From positions 1 to 41,480 of the forward strand of contig JASHUB010000003.1 in assembly GCA_030040265.1 (NCBI GenBank): a DNA stretch of 41,480 nt. The letters are read 5' to 3'. The translations under genes and the position numbers were made by a program. Source of the stretch: Microcaldota archaeon. GTDB taxonomy: Archaea; Micrarchaeota; Micrarchaeia; Micrarchaeales; CABMGC01. The stretch's first letter is position 1. Each line of letters starts with the position of its first letter. Shown here piece by piece: positions 1-7,877 of the stretch. The notes under the pieces are model-generated. The model saw nothing but the letters and a program-made list of their open reading frames with translations. It did no database searches and was not told the DNA's origin.

Positions 1-324
1 GTTGGCCGTCTCCCTATAGAGTCCGGCGAATCTCGCGCCGGCATTGAACACGGCTATCTGCCCGGCAGAGTCAAACCTCGACGCTACCGCCTCGAAGCTC
101 GGAGTCATCGCATTCCAGAGCTCTGTCTTATGCGCGTACGCGTCTCCATAGCCTCCCGGGTCGTCGCGGTAGAGCGATGCCGGCCCACGGAAACTCACGT
201 CTCCATAGTAGCCCAGCCTCGGCATAGATGAGGTCACAAGCGCACCAACGACAGAAGCCTTTGCATGCTCCGCCTCTGCTTGTGTCGGCGCTCTCTTCAT
301 CGCCATCGGACCTTGTTCCGCCAT
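1..324 (-). CDS. Unknown protein, N-terminal part only (cut by window edge)
   Basis: An open frame runs from an ATG at 324 to the window edge, giving 108 residues without a stop. It starts MAEQGPMAMKRAP and later reads GYYGDVSFRGPASLYRDD. A second in-frame ATG at 306 is a possible alternative start. I see no signal peptide or membrane segment in this part. The residue choice is protein-like, rich in Ala, Gly, Tyr and Phe with no low-complexity runs. I do not recognise the family, and the C-terminal part lies outside the window. Being open across the whole stretch supports it being real, but there is no homology evidence. Confidence 0.55.
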   Translation of the reverse strand, partial: MAEQGPMAMKRAPTQAEAEHAKASVVGALVTSSMPRLGYYGDVSFRGPASLYRDDPGGYGDAYAHKTELWNAMTPSFEAVASRFDSAGQIAVFNAGARFAGLYRETAN

Positions 325-403
325 ACTATCATCTTACATACAATTGATTATGGGCCGGCCTAGATGCTTACGAATTCCGGGATGGTTAGACACGCGGCTA
401 ACT

Positions 404-1156
404 TCAGCCCCAGACGTCTACCTTTATGTTCTCGTTGGGAACTTCCAGCGCCTTGAGCGCGTCGCGCATCGCCGTCACGAAAGCGAGTGGCCCGCAGACA
501 TAGACTGCGCGGTTCATGAAGTCCGGGACGTGCTTCCTTATCATAGAGGCGTCGATGTGGCCCGTTTCTCCGGTCCACTGCTCGCCCTCCTGCGGCCGGG
601 TCACCGTTATCACCGTCTTGAGGTCCAGCGCCTTGCCCATGTCGTCCAGCTCCTGCCTGCATATCACCTCTGTAGGGTACTTTATGCTGTAGAGCAGGCA
701 CACGTCTATCGGGAAGTCCTTCTCGCGTATGAACCTGAGCATCGACATGAACGGAGCCAGGCCCGTGCCTCCCGCAAGGAAGAGCACCTTGGTGTTCACG
801 CTGGGATCGAACCTGAACTGACCCTGCGGGTCGCCGCGGATGTAGAAGGCTGAGCCGACCTGGGCGTCCATGAAATATGAGATGTGCCCCGCAGATGCTG
901 CCGTGTGCCCTGGATTCTTGACTATGAAGAGCTCTAGCTCGTCCGAGTCGGGTATGGATGCGATGGAGAACGCCTTGGCCAGCGCTGGCTTGCCGGACGT
1001 CTTGTCCACTCCGTATATCATGACGAACATGCCCGGATAGAACTGCAGCTTCTGGCCGTCAGTCGACTTGAAGCGGACAACCTCCACTTCCGGCGTCTCG
1101 TCTATCTTCTCAACGAGCTGGAACTGCTTGTCGGCCGAAGATAGGACTGTAGGCAT
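404..1156 (-). CDS. Ferredoxin-NAD(P)H reductase family flavoprotein
   Basis: A 250-residue oxidoreductase of the ferredoxin-NADP reductase superfamily, which passes electrons between NAD(P)H and a ferredoxin or similar carrier through FAD. The N-terminal half is a beta-barrel flavin domain; residues 61-67 (KAFSIAS) take the place of the usual RxYS flavin motif. The NAD(P)-binding half has LAGGTGLAPF at 127-136 and the C-terminal YVCGP at 219-223. There is no iron-sulfur cysteine cluster, so this is the stand-alone reductase. It has its own promoter: a TATA-like element (minus-strand cataaatag) lies near 1188-1197 in the short gap after the upstream regulator. The physiological partner is unknown; the Rieske protein at 11225 is one candidate in this window, by inference only. 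Confidence 0.85.
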   Translation of the reverse strand: MPTVLSSADKQFQLVEKIDETPEVEVVRFKSTDGQKLQFYPGMFVMIYGVDKTSGKPALAKAFSIASIPDSDELELFIVKNPGHTAASAGHISYFMDAQVGSAFYIRGDPQGQFRFDPSVNTKVLFLAGGTGLAPFMSMLRFIREKDFPIDVCLLYSIKYPTEVICRQELDDMGKALDLKTVITVTRPQEGEQWTGETGHIDASMIRKHVPDFMNRAVYVCGPLAFVTAMRDALKALEVPNENIKVDVWG

Positions 1157-1200
1157 CTGATCAGCTAGAGTATAAAGAAGAGAAATCTATTTATGCGCTC

Positions 1201-1551
1201 TCACGCCTGCGCCTTCGAGCTGGACTTCACTCCGGTGCTCGATTCGACTGTGCGCTCGAACTTCTCGACCGTCTTGATGATGTCCTTCAGCTTCGGGTTT
1301 ATGCTGTATCCCAGGTCGTAGCCGCGCTCCGTCCTGATGTGCGTGGGCTGCAGAACGTTCAGCTGCATCGAGAGGTTTCGCAGCGTTATGATGAGCGTCT
1401 TCCTGGTGAACTGCTTGCCGAGCTCCATGTAGAGCTCCCTTGTCGTCCTAGGGGACTTGCTTATGAGCAGCTTGAGGACCGCATAATTGGGCTTGCTAAG
1501 CAGCTTCCTGACCATCCAGATTCCGTCGTCCCCCTTCTCCCTCCTTGGCAT
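1201..1551 (-). CDS. Winged-helix transcriptional regulator (archaeal)
   Basis: A 116-residue protein beginning MPRREKGDDGIW. Residues of the type KLLISKSPRTTRELYMELG followed by RKTLIITLRNLS give the helix-turn-helix and recognition helix of a winged-helix fold, then a wing with IRTERGYDLGYSI and a basic C-terminal helix. This resembles archaeal PadR/MarR-like regulators, but I cannot name a family. The frame is open up to 1740, but I chose 1551 because the minus-strand TATA box at about 1573-1581 predicts transcription starting right there (leaderless), and a longer form would run into the divergent secretion operon. It is divergent from the motor ATPase at 1703, so control of the pilus operon is possible but not shown. 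Confidence 0.75.
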   Translation of the reverse strand: MPRREKGDDGIWMVRKLLSKPNYAVLKLLISKSPRTTRELYMELGKQFTRKTLIITLRNLSMQLNVLQPTHIRTERGYDLGYSINPKLKDIIKTVEKFERTVESSTGVKSSSKAQA

Positions 1552-1640
1552 GATTATCATCTGCATCTTAAGTTTTATAAACGTATCCCGAACGCCGCAG
1601 CGGTAGCAAATCGTCCCCGAAAGTCCTTTCCTTAGAAAGG

Positions 1641-1650
1641 TATATAAAGG
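1641..1650 (+). promoter_or_regulatory. TATA box of the pilus/secretion operon
   Basis: The sequence tatataaagg sits about 60 bases before the ATG of the motor ATPase. It predicts a transcript starting near 1670 with a leader of about 33 bases. A second A/T-rich stretch follows at about 1657-1670. The minus-strand regulator's TATA box is about 65 bases away, so the two promoters are back to back. Confidence 0.5.
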
Positions 1651-1702
1651 TTGTAGCTTATATCTATCTACAAGACTATTTACTAAAGTAAAAGATGAAC
1701 CA

Positions 1703-3232
1703 ATGGTCAAAGGCATCGACTCGCTCAAAGCCCTTTTCAAGACCCGTGCTGCAGTTCAGGAGCCTGACAGCTGCAAGATGGGCTTCGCCTTGGATGAGCC
1801 TCCGGCTGGCGAGAAGGTCGATGATACGATCTCTACGGTCAACAGGACGATAGTGAAGAGAAACAACGCTTACACTTACGCTGTCGCGTACGGCAACGCG
1901 CCGGTGACGCGGCAGGAGATTTCCAGGATGGAGCTCTCAAAGGCCGCGGTGATAGACGCGCTCGCTAAAGGAAGCGAGCAGATAACGCCCGCATTGCTGT
2001 TCACCGCAAAAAGGGTCGCAGAGGACGAGCTCTCCAAGCACATGCAGCGGGACAGGGCGTCGTACCTCTCCTATCTTGTCGCGCACGACACCGTCGGCTA
2101 CGGTCCATTGAGCATATTGATGGAGGACAGGCAGAACATAGAGGAGATAGAGGTCAACTCGCCCGCTTCCAGCATCTCGATCTACCACGCAGCTTACGGC
2201 AGGTGCGCCACGAACCTCAGATTCACGGGCGAGCCTTCGTTCCGGTACGAGATAAACAAGCTGATATGCGACGCGGAGAAGGAGCTGAACGAGGACACAC
2301 CGATAATCGACGCGCAGGTCGACACCGCGAGGATACACGCGCAGATACGGCCGTACGCCACGCAGGGCGCGGCCGCAACCATCAGGCTGCACGGAGACAA
2401 GAGGATGGGACTGCTCGGCCTCATGAAGAACGGCACCGCCGATGCGGAGGTGCTCGCATACATCTGGCTTGCTGTAGAGTGCGGGCAGAACATCATCCTC
2501 TCAGGCGCGCCGGCCAGCGGCAAGACCACGATGCTCTCGTCCATATTCTCATTCATACCGAGGTTCGCGAAGACCGTCATAATCGAGGAGGACGTGAACG
2601 AGCTGCGCTTCGAGCAGCAGATATACAACATCGTCTCGCTCTACGGCTCGAAGTACAAAAGCAACGTCACGCCGAAGGAGCAGATAATCAATTCGCTGCG
2701 CATGCGCCCGGACCGCATCGTCGTCGGAGAGATGCGCGGCGACGAGGCGCGGGAGGCGTTCGCCGGCGCGAATCTCGGAGTGCCGTTCATGACCACCATG
2801 CACAGCAACGAAGGCGGCCTCGCAATAGTCAAGCGCCTGCTCGTCCGGCCGATGTCGGTGGAGCCGAGGGCCATAGGCATGATGGACCTCGCGATATGCA
2901 TGCGGCAGACAGATCTAAGGAGAAGGATGCTCGCGGAGGTCTACGAATACAGGTGGCTTAGCAGGGCCGAGACCGAGAGCATACAGACCGAGATAGGCGA
3001 CGGCGATTCCGTCGCGATAGCCAAGTCCGTGGCGGACGGCAGGATGGCGCAGGGCATCCTGGAGACATCGAAGGTACTCGAGTCGTACGGAAAATGGAAA
3101 GGGCTGTCGAAGAGGCTCGTCGCCAAGGAGCTGCTAAAAAGGACAAAGTTCCTGAACGACGAGAGCTCCGCGTGCAAGACCGAGAGCGAGCTGCAGGACA
3201 AGATATACCTGTACAGGGTGGGCCTCGCATGA
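1703..3232 (+). CDS. Type IV pilus/secretion motor ATPase (TadA/GspE family)
   Basis: A 509-residue hexameric secretion ATPase of the VirB11/TadA/archaeal PilB-FlaI superfamily that powers pilin assembly from the cytoplasmic face. It has all core motifs: Walker A GAPASGKT at 268-275, the acidic Asp box IIEED at 293-297, Walker B with VVGEMRGDEA at 340-349, and the His box TTMHSNEGG at 364-372. The N-terminal region (about 100-230) matches the domain preceding the motor, with IEEIEVNSP and DTARIHAQIRP. The length is normal for archaeal pilus ATPases. It is the first gene of a nine-gene operon; its stop overlaps the start of the next gene (ATGA), so translation is probably coupled. Assembly motor rather than retraction motor is inferred from the single ATPase in the cluster. 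Confidence 0.92.
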   Translation: MVKGIDSLKALFKTRAAVQEPDSCKMGFALDEPPAGEKVDDTISTVNRTIVKRNNAYTYAVAYGNAPVTRQEISRMELSKAAVIDALAKGSEQITPALLFTAKRVAEDELSKHMQRDRASYLSYLVAHDTVGYGPLSILMEDRQNIEEIEVNSPASSISIYHAAYGRCATNLRFTGEPSFRYEINKLICDAEKELNEDTPIIDAQVDTARIHAQIRPYATQGAAATIRLHGDKRMGLLGLMKNGTADAEVLAYIWLAVECGQNIILSGAPASGKTTMLSSIFSFIPRFAKTVIIEEDVNELRFEQQIYNIVSLYGSKYKSNVTPKEQIINSLRMRPDRIVVGEMRGDEAREAFAGANLGVPFMTTMHSNEGGLAIVKRLLVRPMSVEPRAIGMMDLAICMRQTDLRRRMLAEVYEYRWLSRAETESIQTEIGDGDSVAIAKSVADGRMAQGILETSKVLESYGKWKGLSKRLVAKELLKRTKFLNDESSACKTESELQDKIYLYRVGLA

Positions 3233-3927
3233 ACGTTCTGCCGGCCGCGAAAGTCGTCGCATGCGCATCGCTCATGGCCATCGCGGTGCTGTTCATAAGC
3301 GGGACTTCAGGGATCATCACAGCCGTGATCGTGTTCCAGCTCTCGCTGCTGTTCGTTTCGCTGCTCGCATACATGCTGCGCAGGTCCCGCACCCTGAGCG
3401 CGGAGCGGAGGCTGGCGGACGAGCTCGTTGAAAGTCTCCGCTACGTCCTGTTCTGCAGGTCCAAGGGCATGCCGACGGCATCGGCCCTCAGGCTTGCGGG
3501 GAGCAAGGCCAGGCAGCAGCGCGGCAGGGACATCCTCAGCGTCTCCTCAAGGAGGATGGCGCTCGGAGATAGCCTCCAACAGTCCCTCTTGCGCACCGTC
3601 GCACCCGTGCCGAAGGACCTGCGCGACTCCGTCGTTTCAGCGGACTGGTCGGACGACGGCAAGGCGCTCGGTTCCATGATCAGCTCGTACGGCTACGCGC
3701 TGGAGAACAGGCGCGCACGCATCGAGGAGTCGGTGCAGCGCTACGCAACCATCAACATGTTCCTCTCTACGGTCGTCCCGTCCTTCATCGTCTTCGCGTT
3801 CATCGGAAGCGCCCTCCTCTCCCAGAGGGAGGGCAGCCTTCTGACACTATCGATAGCGCTGCTGATCGCTCTCCCGGTCGCATACGGCGTATGCAACACA
3901 ATGCTATCGAGGAGGTTGTTTGGATAG
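3229..3927 (+). CDS. Pilus platform protein, single T2SSF domain (TadB/TadC-like), first copy
   Basis: A 232-residue membrane protein starting MNVLPAAKVVACA at the ATG that overlaps the ATPase stop. Two hydrophobic helices lie at about 8-50, followed by a cytoplasmic helical region with SLRYVLFCRSKGMPTASALRLAG, the type II secretion F domain pattern, then two more membrane helices near the end. Such proteins form the inner-membrane platform on which the motor acts. Archaeal FlaJ/PilC proteins usually carry two F domains in one chain; here each domain is on its own gene, as in bacterial Tad systems (TadB and TadC). A longer in-frame start at 3094 would overlap the ATPase deeply and is not needed. 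Confidence 0.8.
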   Translation: MNVLPAAKVVACASLMAIAVLFISGTSGIITAVIVFQLSLLFVSLLAYMLRRSRTLSAERRLADELVESLRYVLFCRSKGMPTASALRLAGSKARQQRGRDILSVSSRRMALGDSLQQSLLRTVAPVPKDLRDSVVSADWSDDGKALGSMISSYGYALENRRARIEESVQRYATINMFLSTVVPSFIVFAFIGSALLSQREGSLLTLSIALLIALPVAYGVCNTMLSRRLFG

Positions 3928-4666
3928 GCTCAGGCAGGCGGTTCTTGTCGGGCTCAACGCGTCTGCAGCGCTGGCAGGCATCGCCGACCCGAGGTACCTC
4001 CTACTGCTTTCCATCCCGGTGCTGGCTGCAGACTTCCTGTTGTTCCGCCGCGCTGCAAAGATACCAGAGGAAAGGGTGGCCGAGATCGCGAGGAGCGTCG
4101 AGTTCGAGTACAAGAAGCGCGGCTCACTGTTCAACGCTCTCGCGTCCGGCGTTTCAGACACTGCCGGCAGGTTCGTGAACGAGCAATCCAGGCGGCTGAA
4201 GCTCGGCGCGCGCTCGCTGGCGAAGTGCGGCGACCAGGAACTCGACGAGCTCTTCTCCATAGCTTCGTTCGGCGCGGAGAACGGGAAGGCTGTTGGGAAG
4301 GACATCGCCGCATTCAGGGAGCGCCTCGACCGCGAGATCGCGGAGAGGAACAGGCTCAGGTCCAAGGTCGGGGGCATGCAGACCCTCTCCAACATGGGCA
4401 TGGTGCTCTTCCTTCCATTGTTCGGCGGAGTGAGCGCTGGCATACTGCAGACCTCCCTCGGAGTCATAGGCATGAGCGCAGCTACGCTGAGCCGCGGCTT
4501 CACGCTGCTCATAGAGGCGTACATATTCCTCATGCTCTACATAAGCACCGCTTTCAGGCAGCCCGGCGCCGGGGCGCTGGAAAACCTCTCCGTGGTCATG
4601 CCCCTGCTGCTCGCCGCATCCAACGTGATGCTGTTCGCAAGCACTTACATTCCAAACGCAATATAG
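3920..4666 (+). CDS. Pilus platform protein, single T2SSF domain (TadB/TadC-like), second copy
   Basis: A 248-residue membrane protein. It starts with TTG at 3920, eight bases inside the preceding gene; a strong Shine-Dalgarno GGAGGT lies at 3911-3916, which decides this start. One membrane segment lies at about 12-38, then a charged cytoplasmic part with SIASFGAENGKAVGKDI and AFRERLDREIAERNRL typical of F domains, then hydrophobic helices near 160-180, 190-210 and 225-245. It would pair with the previous protein to build the platform. The two are related in layout but clearly diverged in sequence, which argues against a recent duplication or a frameshifted two-domain gene. Confidence 0.78.
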   Translation: MDRLRQAVLVGLNASAALAGIADPRYLLLLSIPVLAADFLLFRRAAKIPEERVAEIARSVEFEYKKRGSLFNALASGVSDTAGRFVNEQSRRLKLGARSLAKCGDQELDELFSIASFGAENGKAVGKDIAAFRERLDREIAERNRLRSKVGGMQTLSNMGMVLFLPLFGGVSAGILQTSLGVIGMSAATLSRGFTLLIEAYIFLMLYISTAFRQPGAGALENLSVVMPLLLAASNVMLFASTYIPNAI

Positions 4667-4676
4667 GTGAAAACAA

Positions 4677-4940
4677 ATGGGAAAAATATCGAATCCGCTC
4701 CTCGATGACGCGAGAGCCATCCTCGCGCTCGCACGGAGCGTGCGGACCACAAAGGGACAGGGATCTCTGGAGTACATAATGATGCTCGCTGCCGCGAGCC
4801 TCGTGATAGTCCTCGCACTAGCGATGGTCGTGAAGCTGAAGGGCTCTGTGGTGAGCAGCGTGCCGGTCAACGGCGTCAACGAGAGCATAACGAGCGCGAT
4901 ATCCGGCGAGCTGACGTCGCTGGCCAGCAACTCGGTGTGA
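4677..4940 (+). CDS. Pilin-like protein with class III signal peptide
   Basis: An 87-residue pilin candidate and probably the main subunit of this cluster. The N-terminal charged leader ends at KG, followed by QGSLEYIMML and a hydrophobic helix to about residue 53: the archaeal class III (QxSxEY) signal, cut by a prepilin peptidase before Gln. The mature protein would be only about 59 residues, mostly helix plus a short Ser/Asn/Val-rich tail with an N-glycosylation sequon (NES). GGTGA at 4667-4671 is a good Shine-Dalgarno. The leader of about 28 residues is long, unlike the pilin-like products that follow. No prepilin peptidase is in the window. Confidence 0.82.
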   Translation: MGKISNPLLDDARAILALARSVRTTKGQGSLEYIMMLAAASLVIVLALAMVVKLKGSVVSSVPVNGVNESITSAISGELTSLASNSV

Positions 4941-4943
4941 CAG

Positions 4944-5315
4944 ATGCGCGCGCAGATGTCCTTCGAGATGCTCTTATACATGTCCCTCTCTGGGATAGCG
5001 ATACTGTTCGCGGCGCACATGGTGGCCGCTGGCGAGCCTGGCTTCCAGAAGGCGCTTGGCTCTTACGAGGCGTCCGCATTCGTGCAGGCGATAAACGACA
5101 ACATCGCGCAGGGGGACTTTGCGAGGCCGCTGCAGGTCCAGGTCCCATCTGGGCTGTGCGGCGCATCATCACAGGGCGGGGCGCTGCAGACACAGTACGG
5201 AAGCTTCGAGTTCATAACGGACGTCGAGATAGGCGCTAACGTGCTCTGCAGCCCTGGCGCGGGGCAGGTCGAACTTGTCGGATTGAACGGGACGGTGCAG
5301 GTGGTTGGCGCATGA
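4944..5315 (+). CDS. Minor pilin-like protein, short class III leader
   Basis: A 123-residue protein starting MRAQMSFEMLLYMSL. Gln4-x-Ser-x-Glu matches the class III pilin motif, but the leader is just MRA. A hydrophobic helix follows to about residue 26, then a soluble domain with two cysteines (GLCGAS and NVLCSP) that could form a disulfide outside the cell. GGTG upstream (from the end of the previous gene) can serve as ribosome binding site. Its end overlaps the next gene by four bases (ATGA). It is likely a pilus component or minor pilin; there is no recognisable binding domain. Confidence 0.72.
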   Translation: MRAQMSFEMLLYMSLSGIAILFAAHMVAAGEPGFQKALGSYEASAFVQAINDNIAQGDFARPLQVQVPSGLCGASSQGGALQTQYGSFEFITDVEIGANVLCSPGAGQVELVGLNGTVQVVGA

Positions 5316-5515
5316 CACGGCTGCAGGTAAGCTTCGAGGCGATGCTCGCGATGTCCCTGGCAATGGTGATTGCGCTCTCAGTCGTATTCCTGCTTGCGCA
5401 CATCGGCGCCTCGTCATCAGCATACCAGACCGTGTTGCAGAACTACTCCAGCGCTGCGGCAAACTACACCGGCAGGCTCATGCAGCAGTGCGGCTGCTTC
5501 GTGAAGGGGATATGA
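5312..5515 (+). CDS. Very small minor pilin-like protein
   Basis: A 67-residue protein starting MTRLQVSFEAMLAMSL. The QVSFEA motif again follows the class III QxSxE rule with a four-residue leader (MTRL). A hydrophobic helix spans about 10-32. The short outer part has glycosylation sequons (NYS, NYT) and ends in a cysteine pair (QQCGCFVKGI). Start and stop overlap its neighbours by ATGA on both sides, so its translation is likely coupled. It may be the smallest subunit of the pilus; function not known. Confidence 0.7.
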   Translation: MTRLQVSFEAMLAMSLAMVIALSVVFLLAHIGASSSAYQTVLQNYSSAAANYTGRLMQQCGCFVKGI

Positions 5516-5868
5516 TGAAAGGTACGATGGTGATGCTGGACCTGATGGTCGCGCTCCCGATAGTGGCGCTTTCAGTGATCATGCTCTTCGGCTGCGCGTA
5601 CGCATTGCAGAACGGCATAGCATCCGCGGCTTCGTACCAGAAGGCGATGCTCGGGCGGTACGCGGCATCGCAACTGGTGGTGTCCGGCGCTTCGGCGGTA
5701 GATGGCAACTACTCGTCGCTCATGTCGCTCGCAGCATCCGTCGGCGGCGAGCTAGGCGTGAACGTCAGCGTCTCCGCATTCACAGGCGCAACGCAGTGCG
5801 AGACGTCACTCGAGGTGTGCAGGATAGTGACGGCGGGTGGAGACTCATATTTCATGGTGGTTAGATGA
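5512..5868 (+). CDS. Membrane-anchored pseudopilin-like protein
   Basis: A 118-residue protein starting MMKGTMVMLDLMVALP. I take the ATG at 5512 that overlaps the previous stop; 5515 is an alternative. A long hydrophobic helix covers about 7-34, and the remainder is a Ser/Ala/Gly-rich outer domain with sequons and two cysteines (TQCETSLEVC). The helix begins with MLDLMVALP rather than QxSxE, so it is pilin-like in layout but not clearly processed as class III. It overlaps the next gene by four bases. Position in the middle of the pilin genes suggests a minor pseudopilin. Confidence 0.65.
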   Translation: MMKGTMVMLDLMVALPIVALSVIMLFGCAYALQNGIASAASYQKAMLGRYAASQLVVSGASAVDGNYSSLMSLAASVGGELGVNVSVSAFTGATQCETSLEVCRIVTAGGDSYFMVVR

Positions 5869-7199
5869 GAATACAGGCAAGCATGGAGTTCCTGATACTC
5901 GCGAGCGCGATAAGCGTGCTCTGCTTGGGGACGATAGTGATGTACGGAAGCAGCATCGGAGCGCAGAACGCATTTGTCGGCGGGCTCTACGCGAACTCGC
6001 TGGACTCGAACATACTCGCCAGCAACACCCTAGCGGCCGCCGCGGAAGATCCTTCTGCGTTGATATACGTCCCAGTGAATTCAACTGTAGGCCAGCAGGG
6101 CAGGATAGAGGCGACGTTCTACGGCTGCACCAACGGCACGGCCAGCCTCTCTGCGAACTCGCCGACGCTTGCGTTCTCCACGGCGTCGGACAACAGCATA
6201 TCCGTTTCGGGAGTCAGCGTCGCGTCGCTGGCATTCACGCCCGCATCATCGGGGCTCGCATCGGTGCTCGTGGACTACGCCATGCAATGCGGCGCGCAGA
6301 GGATCACCGGTTCGAAAGCGTTCGACACGTTCGCGATAGTGCCAGGCGCTTTCGACGCAGGGGGAGGCAATGGCACGGGCTTCACGGACTACGCCGCAAT
6401 AACCGGGAGGAGCGAGCGCCTAGCCTACGCGCTGACCCCGCCCAGCAGCATCCCGGTCACGCAGTCGCAGAACCACTGCGCGAACATGGGGCTCAACAAC
6501 CAGCTCAATCCCCCGGCATCGCAGTGCGGCAACGAGCCTGGATGGAGCGGCAACGGCGGTTGGGGCTACTTCCAGTACAACGGCGGATGTTCAGGATGGG
6601 GAATCGCCGAGGCGACCGTGACCTGCATAGAGCCCGTGCCTTCAGGATACGAAATCGCCACCACAAGCCCGCAGAACGTAACGTATCTGTACAACTTCTC
6701 GCTCTCGGTATCCACGCAGAAGGGGCTACTGACCGCAGCCTTCTCGAACTCTTCGAAGATTGCGCCTGTGGATTTTGACGGCATGGCTGTAGGCAACGCC
6801 ACCGTGGTGAACGTGACAGGCAGCGGCACTTCGCAGGGAGTCGCCGTCATAGAATACAACGGCGCGAACACCATAGCGAACCCAGGCAACTACACCGCAT
6901 TCGTGCAGGCAAAGAACAACCTCTATGCGACGCTCGGCTACTTCAACGCCACGTACTTCGGGTACGGCACATCCCCGTCGCAGCCACAGGAGGCGCTGTC
7001 GCAGTACCAGAGCGCAGAGGACGCCGTGGTCAAGGGATCTCAGGCGAGCGGTTCGTGCGCGCTCCAGAGGCAGGGATATGTCTGCGGCTCGCCGTTCCCT
7101 CTTTCGTATGTGGTCCGCATAAGCCTGCCGCCCGGCGCAGGCGTGGCCAACGCCGTAGTGTCTGACGACGGGTCACTGATATACCTGAACACGACGTGA
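5865..7199 (+). CDS. Large pilin-like surface protein (possible tip or adhesin subunit)
   Basis: A 444-residue secreted protein starting MRIQASMEFLILASAI. QASMEF fits the class III motif with a three-residue leader (MRI), followed by a hydrophobic helix to about residue 28. The large outer part is rich in Ser, Thr, Asn, Gly and aromatic residues, with many N-glycosylation sequons and an internal cysteine-rich stretch (NHCANMGLN, ASQCGNEPGW, NGGCSGWG) likely to form disulfides. Being by far the largest pilin-like product it could be the tip or binding subunit, as in other type IV systems with one oversized minor pilin; this is inference. GGTGGT just upstream is the ribosome binding site and the start overlaps the previous stop (ATGA). 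Confidence 0.75.
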   Translation: MRIQASMEFLILASAISVLCLGTIVMYGSSIGAQNAFVGGLYANSLDSNILASNTLAAAAEDPSALIYVPVNSTVGQQGRIEATFYGCTNGTASLSANSPTLAFSTASDNSISVSGVSVASLAFTPASSGLASVLVDYAMQCGAQRITGSKAFDTFAIVPGAFDAGGGNGTGFTDYAAITGRSERLAYALTPPSSIPVTQSQNHCANMGLNNQLNPPASQCGNEPGWSGNGGWGYFQYNGGCSGWGIAEATVTCIEPVPSGYEIATTSPQNVTYLYNFSLSVSTQKGLLTAAFSNSSKIAPVDFDGMAVGNATVVNVTGSGTSQGVAVIEYNGANTIANPGNYTAFVQAKNNLYATLGYFNATYFGYGTSPSQPQEALSQYQSAEDAVVKGSQASGSCALQRQGYVCGSPFPLSYVVRISLPPGAGVANAVVSDDGSLIYLNTT

Positions 7200-7203
7200 A
7201 TGG

Positions 7204-7596
7204 ATGAAAGCCCAGTTCGCAACTGTCGAGGCGGTGGTGTCCCTGCTCTTCGTCCTCTCGCTGGCAGTCTTCTGCATCAAGGAGGCCGCGGCTTACGCAC
7301 AAAGCTCGTTCGAAGCGAGGCAGGGACTCGCGACCAGCATCGCGACCTATGACCTGATAAGCCAGCTCATGGGCAACGGCACTGCAAAGGCATGCGCTGC
7401 GGTGTTCGCCGCCTCCGGCGACAGTTCCTGCATCGCGGGATACGCATCGGCCTACGAGTCAGCATACGGGCTCTCCTCGGTCGCGTTGACCATCGGCAAC
7501 AGGACATACGGGAGCATGGCGAACAGCACTGTGCGGTGCTTCCCGTACAACATTACCGGAAACGTCTCGATCGCATGCATAGGGGTGCGTGGCTGA
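7204..7596 (+). CDS. Minor pilin-like protein with degenerate class III leader
   Basis: A 130-residue protein starting MKAQFATVEAVVSLLF. Gln4 and Glu9 resemble the class III signal, but the Glu is one place later than in the sister proteins. A hydrophobic helix follows to about 27, then an outer domain with four cysteines (KACAAV, SSCIAG, RCFPYN, IACIGV) and sequons, suggesting two disulfides. It follows the large surface protein by four bases and overlaps the next start by one base, so it belongs to the same transcript. The partner of its disulfide-rich fold is unknown. Confidence 0.7.
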   Translation: MKAQFATVEAVVSLLFVLSLAVFCIKEAAAYAQSSFEARQGLATSIATYDLISQLMGNGTAKACAAVFAASGDSSCIAGYASAYESAYGLSSVALTIGNRTYGSMANSTVRCFPYNITGNVSIACIGVRG

Positions 7597-7874
7597 TGTC
7601 GTTCTTCGGCGCGGTCCTTGTGGTCACTGTCTTCGCTGTCGCGGTGTGCACAGGCATCGCGATCAAGGAACTTGTCTACGCCGGATCAATAAACTCGGAT
7701 ATGTCGCAGGCTTCCGCCGCCGTGTCGCTTGAGACGCAGCAGGCGCTTGTCGCATCGATGCCCGGCCAGATGCAGAACTACACCGCGGCGGTGAGCGGCA
7801 TCGAGGTCGTGGACCTGAACGGCACGTATCTCATAGAAGGAGGCAACGGATACATCTACTCGTTCGGCGGCTAA
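7596..7874 (+). CDS. Small membrane-anchored outer protein, last gene of pilus operon
   Basis: A 92-residue protein starting MSFFGAVLVVTVFAVAV; the ATG at 7596 shares a base with the preceding TGA, a coupled start. A hydrophobic helix spans about 3-25, then a Gln/Ala/Ser-rich helix (SQASAAVSLETQQAL) and a short beta tail with LNGTYLIEGGNGYIY. There is no clear QxSxE motif. The layout (N-terminal helix plus small outer domain) is that of a pseudopilin. The operon appears to end here, as seryl-tRNA synthetase has its own promoter. Confidence 0.65.
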   Translation: MSFFGAVLVVTVFAVAVCTGIAIKELVYAGSINSDMSQASAAVSLETQQALVASMPGQMQNYTAAVSGIEVVDLNGTYLIEGGNGYIYSFGG

Positions 7875-7877
7875 AGA

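Noticed and set aside
1552..1740. N-terminal extension of the winged-helix regulator (63 more residues)
   Set aside because: It would overlap the divergent pilus operon and its promoter; the regulator's own TATA box lies inside this stretch and points to the start at 1551.
2203..2961. 252-codon open frame within the motor ATPase
   Set aside because: It is a GC-driven out-of-frame shadow with Arg/His-rich low-complexity sequence; the ATPase frame has all motifs.
3094..3228. Longer start for the first platform protein
   Set aside because: The added 45 residues are charged shadow sequence of the ATPase gene, and the ATG at 3229 in the ATGA overlap is the natural coupled start.
5837..6778. 313-codon frame overlapping the large pilin-like protein
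   Set aside because: Arg/His-rich shadow; the other frame has signal peptide, sequons and cysteine pattern.
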